Assembly: GCF_046630445.1 (NCBI RefSeq)
Contig: NC_092341.1
Location: forward strand, 291,318,501 to 291,382,500
Direction: 5' to 3'
Length of the DNA: 64,000 nt
From: Rutidosis leptorrhynchoides
Lineage: Eukaryota; Streptophyta; Magnoliopsida; Asterales; Asteraceae
Below, one piece after another: positions 58,220-64,000 of the stretch; positions within the stretch are counted from its first letter, which is position 1, and every line of letters starts with the position of its first letter. The translations under genes and the position numbers were made by a program. The notes beneath the pieces are model-generated. The model did not search any database, had not been told where the DNA came from, and was given only the letters and a program-made list of their open reading frames with translations.

Positions 58220-60268
58220 ATAAATATATATTTATTAGCTTTATATATCAGCAGTTGATTCTTACTTTCACTCTTAGGTTGACCGAGAACATTGACTTTG
58301 ATACATCTGATCCCGTAGCCCATAAACATATTCCATACATTTTAATTCTTGTGAAGATGGCAGAAGATTGGGCTAAAGCTCATGGTGGAAGGCTGCCATC
58401 AACCAGGGATGAAAAACGAGAATTCAAGGTTTGTTCTCAATTGCCCAATTATTTTAATTAAAAGATTATTATTTTCAATATTCTAAGGCAGTTACTTTGG
58501 AGCTATTAGGAACTCTTAAAAACAAAAACGATTGCAATGGATGAAGATAATTATAAAGAAGCTATTGAGGCCTCATTTAAAGTTTTTGCTCCACGGGGAA
58601 TCAGTAAGTACATCAATTTATATTTTAAGGCACTGGGACTGGCGATGATAGTTTTAAGTTAAATTTTAACATGGATCGTTTTCTTAAACCCCAGGTTCAA
58701 ACTTGAAACGTATTCTTGATGATCCCTGTAGTGAAGTTGAATCTGGTTCATCAGATTTTTGGGTGATGGTGGCAGCATTAAAGGTAGTTTTATTTATTTA
58801 TTTTGTTCACAAAAAAATAGCCTTTATGCAAACAGAGTCGATGTTTACTTCTGTTAATTACAGGAGTTTATTGCTAATGAAGGTGGTGGGGAGGCCCCTC
58901 TTGAGGGATCAATACCAGATATGACGTCTTCTACCGAGTGAGTGACAAATGTTTTTTTTTCCCCTAGACTCGTTAGTTTGCCCATTTATTGATACATGTG
59001 TCAATTGGGGTTACTTTTTAATATAACATAGGTTGATTCACACATAGGTTTAACATGTCAAACGTTTCATAAGTCTGGGGACATTTTGCTTAGTTATTTT
59101 ATTAAAAAGAATAGATTGTTATCCAAAGTAATTTTTTGTAATCGCATTTTCCTCTGCCATTCTTATCTTTTTATCACAGAGTATGTATTTTTGACTTTAA
59201 CAAGTACGTATCTTTCCAATTTTGTTCTAGGTTATATATAAACCTGCAGAAACTCTATCAGGCTAAGGCTGAGGCCGATTATCTTGCGGTTGAGAAACGT
59301 GTTAGAGATATTCTGAAAAACGTCGGTAGAGATTCATATAGCATTTCCAAAGCTGTCATAAAAAGCTTCTGTAAGAACGCAAGAAAGCTCACAGTAAGTT
59401 ATCTTTAACAGTATCTACAAATATCTTCTATATGTGTTATAACAATATTTCTTATACCAGCTTTCCCCTTTTTTTATATGGTTTATATACATAGATTGTC
59501 GCTTCATTTTTTAGGTATGTAGATTTAAGCTCATTGAGGAAGAGTTCAACTCTCCCATTTTGCCCGAGATGCAAAAATATCTTACTGATGAGGAGTACAG
59601 GTAATAAAATGCTTTAGTATTTCATTAATCATGTATTTAAGGTGTCAAAAACTTGTTACATATTCTCTGTTTTTTGTCAATAACAGTGTTGCAATGGGAT
59701 TTTATATCTTGTTACGAGCTGTTGACCGGTACTCGGCAAACTATAATACTTTCCCCGGGCAGAGTTTGATGGGTAAGGCTTTTAAAAATCACTATAGAAT
59801 ATGTAAATTTTGCAATTTTTTTTTTATTTTTTTTTTTTTTTTTAAATTTTGTTAGTGTGTTATGTAGTGCAATGGATGATGATATATCAAGATTGAAAAC
59901 AACAGCTGTAAGCCTTTTAAGTGACTTGGGCTGCAACGGGTCAACATTGACCGAAGATCTTATCAACGAGATGTGCCGTTATGGTGCTGCTGAGCTCCAC
60001 GCAGTTGCTGCGTATATCGGTGGAGTTGCATCACAGGAAGTTATTAAGGTCATTTCTAAAGGGCATTTTTGGTATTTTGTCATTCTTGGTCATAACTAAC
60101 TAGTTGACCTTTGAGTTGTGACAGTTGACCATAATTGTTGTTTTCAAATGTAATTTAACTTTTGTTTATTCTGTTTTGCTGCAGCTTATCACAAAGCAAT
60201 TCGTGCCTATGACGGGAACTTTTATCTTTAATGGCATTGATCATAAATCTCAGTTGTTGTCATTATAA
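56225..60268 (+). CDS. AXR1: NEDD8-activating enzyme E1 regulatory subunit (AXR1-like), frame broken in exon 12
   Basis: Exons: 56225-56262, 57123-57295, 57409-57572, 57867-57977, 58094-58173, 58278-58428, 58510-58603, 58695-58783, 58864-58937, 59231-59393, 59515-59600, 59687-59772, 59868-60048, 60185-60268. All introns are GT-AG, and coding length without the defect would be 523 aa (Arabidopsis AXR1 is 540). The start [13 protein letters not shown] and [12 protein letters not shown], with [18 protein letters not shown] (nucleotide-binding fold), identify the ThiF-type E1 half. AXR1 pairs with ECR1 to activate NEDD8/RUB for cullin modification, needed for auxin responses. An extra AG (59761-59764 reads AGAG) in exon 12 shifts the frame, giving TGA at 59894-59896 and loss of about 85 conserved residues. 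Neither AG acceptor near exon 13 restores it. Confidence 0.92.
58179..58215 (+). repeat. Poly(T) tract in AXR1-like intron 5
   Basis: About 37 T residues just inside the intron, before a short AT-rich stretch and the exon 6 acceptor at 58276-58277. Confidence 0.9.
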
Positions 60269-61829
60269 TCTTGGAAACACCCCAGGTTAGCACCATTATC
60301 TAAGGTGAATACAAACTAAAAGTTTATGGTTTTTAATATTCTTTTGAAATGACAAAAGACATGCAAACAAACACTGCATAAATAGTGTACGAAAAGCATT
60401 AGAAGTGCGTTTCTTAAAAGCATATATATTATTCTTCTTAAGAAAACTTTAAAACAAAGCCCAACCTAAAGCCACATAAAGGTCATTTAGTATTGCAGTT
60501 GCATATATTTTATTGTTCATTTTTCCATGATGATTGTTATTGGAACTTGTATAAATATGAAGATACTAAAATTGTTTGTTTGACCTAAAAAGTCAAACCA
60601 TCTCCTTTTGAACACGATTTGAATAATACATATGTATTTATCTCACTCAATACAGGGGAACTCTGTCTTTTGATATGATACAAAGGGATACAAGGTTTAA
60701 TAGTCTAATTACACGTTGAATCGCTACAACTGAAGATGCTTGATTCAGAGGATCACTAACAAGTCGTTTGTTTAGAACTGAGATTTCAGTTTAGGTACGA
60801 ATTGTCAATATTAAACTCTAGTTTGCTCCGTGGAATACCAAGTGACTTGTATTTTAGGGCAATTAGGCTCCTGTATTGACTTGTACTTTGCGTATTTTGA
60901 AGTGGCTATTGATCCTTTTACCTAAGATGTTATTGTTCCAACACACACACGCACGACCACATACTCTCATTTCATGATATAGTCCATTACTGAAAACGTA
61001 TTGCAACCTTGTTAGCTTAAAATTGTCTTCTAATATATATAGAGTTAATTATAATTAAATACTGATCACATTTTGCTAAAAGCGATGTGAAACTATGTCC
61101 ATTACTCTCCTCAAAAGGTTATATATAAAAAATGGCCCATTATTTCAACAATACTTGTTATTTTGTTGCATTATACCGTAAAGATAGACTTTGTGCATCT
61201 TTGTGATCACTACTGTTTCGTCCTTTTCACTTGTTATATGCTACTACTAATAGGGACGGTTTTGTATGTTCATTAAAATCAACATTCTCTTCTGCCTTTT
61301 GACCACCAATTAGTTAGATGTTGTTAGACCACTCACTATTGTACTTTGTAAGACTTGATCTTTTTAGCTATCACATTGGTACTTGAAGGATAAATTCAAG
61401 ACTGAACTCGAACTATCGTGACAGTAGACTGACACATTAAATCTACACAAATACACAATTATACGAGACTTACTTACCGTCTTGTACAAGGCAAAATGCC
61501 CAAAACTATCATAGATAGTGCCTAATACTGCCTATGGCACTGTCTTGTAGACACTCGAGACAAAATGCACAAGACCTAATTTTTGGTTGTAATGAAATGT
61601 GAAGTTTGTAATTGATATTGTTCCTCTATGTTTTATGCTGTTTTGCAAGTACTACAAAAAATTTCAAGACAATCATGGTAATGCTGTTATAATAAGAAAC
61701 GTCTAAAATGTCTAATTTTGTGACAAAATCACCAATGATGAGCTTTCATAGCTTGTTTCATTGTACAAAGTGATTTCATTAAAAACAAAAAAAAATTGGT
61801 ATATAATTGAGTTTTACAATGACACGTTA

Positions 61830-61864
<35 letters not shown>

Positions 61865-62950
61865 GCGACATTAGAGCAAAACGATCGATTCATATGTGAT
61901 TTAGAAGGATTGAGTGGATCTTAATTTGATTTTGAAAAAGACATAAAAAAAGTTGGTAATTTGCTTTTGCAAATATGAATGTTTTTAATTTTAACAAACG
62001 TGGTCACGGTTAGAAAGTATAGCCCACGATGTCAAATGTCTTGGTCATGACCTAACAAAGTAACCATTAATATTCATATTTTACCCAATTGAAAGATTTT
62101 ATCAAAAAATAATAATAAATTAATGTATTATTAGTGTGGTAAACGCCAATGCTTGAAAATAATATGAATCTCAGTAGTCATGAAACCGACAACATTTCCT
62201 ATCAATCATTTACAATAATTGTTGTAATAGATGTTTATATCAAGGTACTTATTGTTTATAATCTTTCTTTATATAGCTACAAGTGTTTCTAATAAGTACA
62301 TTCGTTTCTTTAGTAAAATTAATTGATTAAATATGATAAATAGACGGTGTTTGAGTATAACTTGTCATATACTCATATGAGTTTTATTTTTTTAGAATGT
62401 CAATTTTGTTAAAAGCTACCGCTTTGCTAGCAAGAAACTAGCGAGAGACGCAAAAACTACATTACAATAACTTAACTAGTCAATCGTAATAATATCACAA
62501 GTATTTTGCATCTCCTAATATCTTTTACAATGTTTATAAGAGAGGTTCGAAGTTGAGATCTTTTACAAGAATCACTCAGAAGATCTTGATGATAATTCTG
62601 TATAAGTCATAAACTAGTTATATCATTAAGTTTATGTTACAAACATGATTGAGTTTATATATTGCCAGAATTGACTAATCAATCATATTTGATTAAAGAT
62701 AATGATGAACACTTTTTGGTTAATAAAGAAAAAAGTAGAACAGCAAATCTTTATTTATTTATGTGTTTTTCTATTTAAAAATCTAATAAAATAAGTTTTT
62801 TAGTAAAAGTGAACTTTTTGCTCTAATGATGGCTCAATAATTGAAACATTTGTGCCTGTCTTATGTACTCCCAATTCTCCAAATTCTTTCTTTACTCTTG
62901 TTTTTCCTATCTCATTCCCCACTCAAATTAGAAGTTTCATTTTATGTTAA
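60269..62950. other. Intergenic sequence downstream of AXR1-like gene
   Basis: 3' untranslated region of the gene followed by AT-rich DNA with no supported gene. A poly(T) tract lies at about 61833-61863. No clear transposon termini were found. Confidence 0.5.
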
Positions 62951-62957
62951 AGTAATT

Positions 62958-62958
<1 letters not shown>

Positions 62959-63031
<73 letters not shown>
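62959..63031. repeat. (TA)n microsatellite
   Basis: About 73 bp of perfect TA. Confidence 0.95.
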
Positions 63032-63036
<5 letters not shown>

Positions 63037-63116
63037 TAATAGACAAAATCCTGTAGCATTATTCATTAATAGTAATTAGGGGTATTTTCATCATTTCACT
63101 TTTTTTTTTGTCTCCA

Positions 63117-63430
63117 ACGATAAAAGAAGCAACTTTCGTAAAAGAACCAACCTTTCAATGTTATCAAAATATGTCGAAAAAAATTCTTTTTTACAAAAAA
63201 ATCAACTAACTTTTTTTTTCCTCAACGATAAAAGAGGCAACTTTCATAAAAGGAACAACTCTTCAATGCTATCAAAAGATGTCGAAAAACATTCTTTTTT
63301 TACAAAATAGATCAACTAACTTTAAAAAAAAAACCGAACGCTAAAAGAAGCAACTTTCACAAAAGGAACAAGCCTTCAATGTTAGATGTCGAAAAAAATT
63401 CTTTTTTACAAAATAGATCATGACTTTTTT
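63117..63430. repeat. Three-unit tandem repeat (about 108-113 bp per unit)
   Basis: Units begin at ACGATAAAAGAAGCAAC (63117), ACGATAAAAGAGGCAAC (63225) and ACGCTAAAAGAAGCAAC (63338). Each contains ATGTCGAAAAA and TTCTTTTTTACAAAA. It lies just before the Helitron-type terminus, where plant Helitrons often carry short tandem arrays. Confidence 0.8.
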
Positions 63431-63448
63431 TTAACTCGTATTCAAAAC

Positions 63449-63482
63449 GGAGCCCCCGGCGAAGCGAGGGCTCCACAACTAG
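63449..63482 (+). mobile_element. Helitron-type 3' terminus
   Basis: A GGAGCCC (63449-63455) / GGGCTCC (63468-63474) stem with a 12-base loop lies 4 bases before CTAG (63479-63482), followed by T. This is the standard Helitron 3' end: a hairpin, then CTRR, inserted at A/T. The 5' TC end was not found in the window by eye. The tandem repeat at 63117-63430 is probably inside the element. Confidence 0.7.
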
Positions 63483-63499
63483 TTTTGTCTAGAGGCCTA

Positions 63500-64000
63500 C
63501 AACAGTCGGTCTAGAAAGCTAGTAACTCGGATCTAGGACTAGGAAGGGAAGCTCTTCTTAAATAATAATATCTTGTCTTATTTATTTACCTCAATCCATA
63601 TTTTTTTTTTTTTTTTTTTTAATCAGACTCAATAATTTGATTTCTTGAAAATTGATTTGGCCATTCGACTATCACCATAATACTCGCTAGATATATTGGA
63701 CATCCGGCAAAAATTTTAACGGAATGTTTGAGCAAATTTTTCCGACTAGACAAAGACATGATTGTCACATCAAATATGATGTGGTGACGTCAAAGTTTAC
63801 AATGACAGGCAATAGCGGAACTAAAAATAATTTTCACCTGGGAAAAAAAAATAAAAATTAAAAGCTGATGTGTGTTATCGCAGCTAATTTTATTAAACTA
63901 GACTAAACGATTTTATTACACAATTCAGACAACTATTCATGATCAATGCAGTAAAATATTTAGTAAGTATAAGTTCGTCCACATGGAGCGCAATATTCAA
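63500..64000. other. Unassigned AT-rich end of window
   Basis: No ORF, repeat unit or transposon end recognised besides a poly(T) tract at about 63601-63620. Confidence 0.4.

Overview
This is an AT-rich plant nuclear window. It holds one host gene with 14 exons at the right end (AXR1-like, 56225-60268, + strand) and roughly 55 kb of nested transposable elements. The retroelement types (Tekay-like chromoviruses, an Athila element) and the intron-rich gene indicate a flowering plant. The LTR types look like those of Asteraceae, but that is an impression, not a proof. No organelle or bacterial features were seen. || Layout. (1) 1-7181: remnant of a + strand chromovirus-like element. It has a pre-gag ORF, a captured poly(A)-binding-protein fragment, a decayed pol C-terminus, a polypurine tract and the 3' LTR X1. 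(2) 7177-40802: a - strand LTR of the same roughly 4.1-kb family (X2). It was split by an Athila-type element (10270-39049, TSD ATGTT), which was itself split by a Tekay-like chromovirus, Tek-A (13650-25523, TSD CGAGG). A MITE (about 39131-39883) also sits in X2. (3) 40803-41369 plus 55234-55307: the 3' end of a LINE, split by a solo LTR X3 (41370-55228, TSD TTTGT). X3 was split by a second chromovirus, Tek-B (44585-54302, TSD TATAG). (4) 55316-56141: two small TIR elements, the second ending 83 bp before the AXR1-like ATG. (5) 56225-60268: the AXR1-like gene, with a 2-bp insertion that breaks its frame. (6) 60269-64000: intergenic DNA with a microsatellite, a three-unit tandem repeat and a Helitron-type 3' terminus. 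|| The most unusual signal is a promoter-like module in the Athila element. Two copies of a 14-bp palindrome start exactly 32 bp apart, and in the LTRs the proximal core lies about 30 bp upstream of a TATA box. The palindrome pair recurs in both Athila LTRs, in the 5' untranslated region, and 155 bp upstream of a 10-codon leader exon. That exon has a consensus splice donor and can join in frame to the Athila env-like ORF. A diverged pair with the same 32-bp pitch and TATA spacing lies in LTR X2. This suggests a transposon whose LTR promoter core was copied inside the element to drive a separately spliced env-like gene. || All retroelement coding regions are broken. Most of the premature stops in Tek-A and Tek-B are C-to-T changes at CGA codons, consistent with methylation-driven decay.
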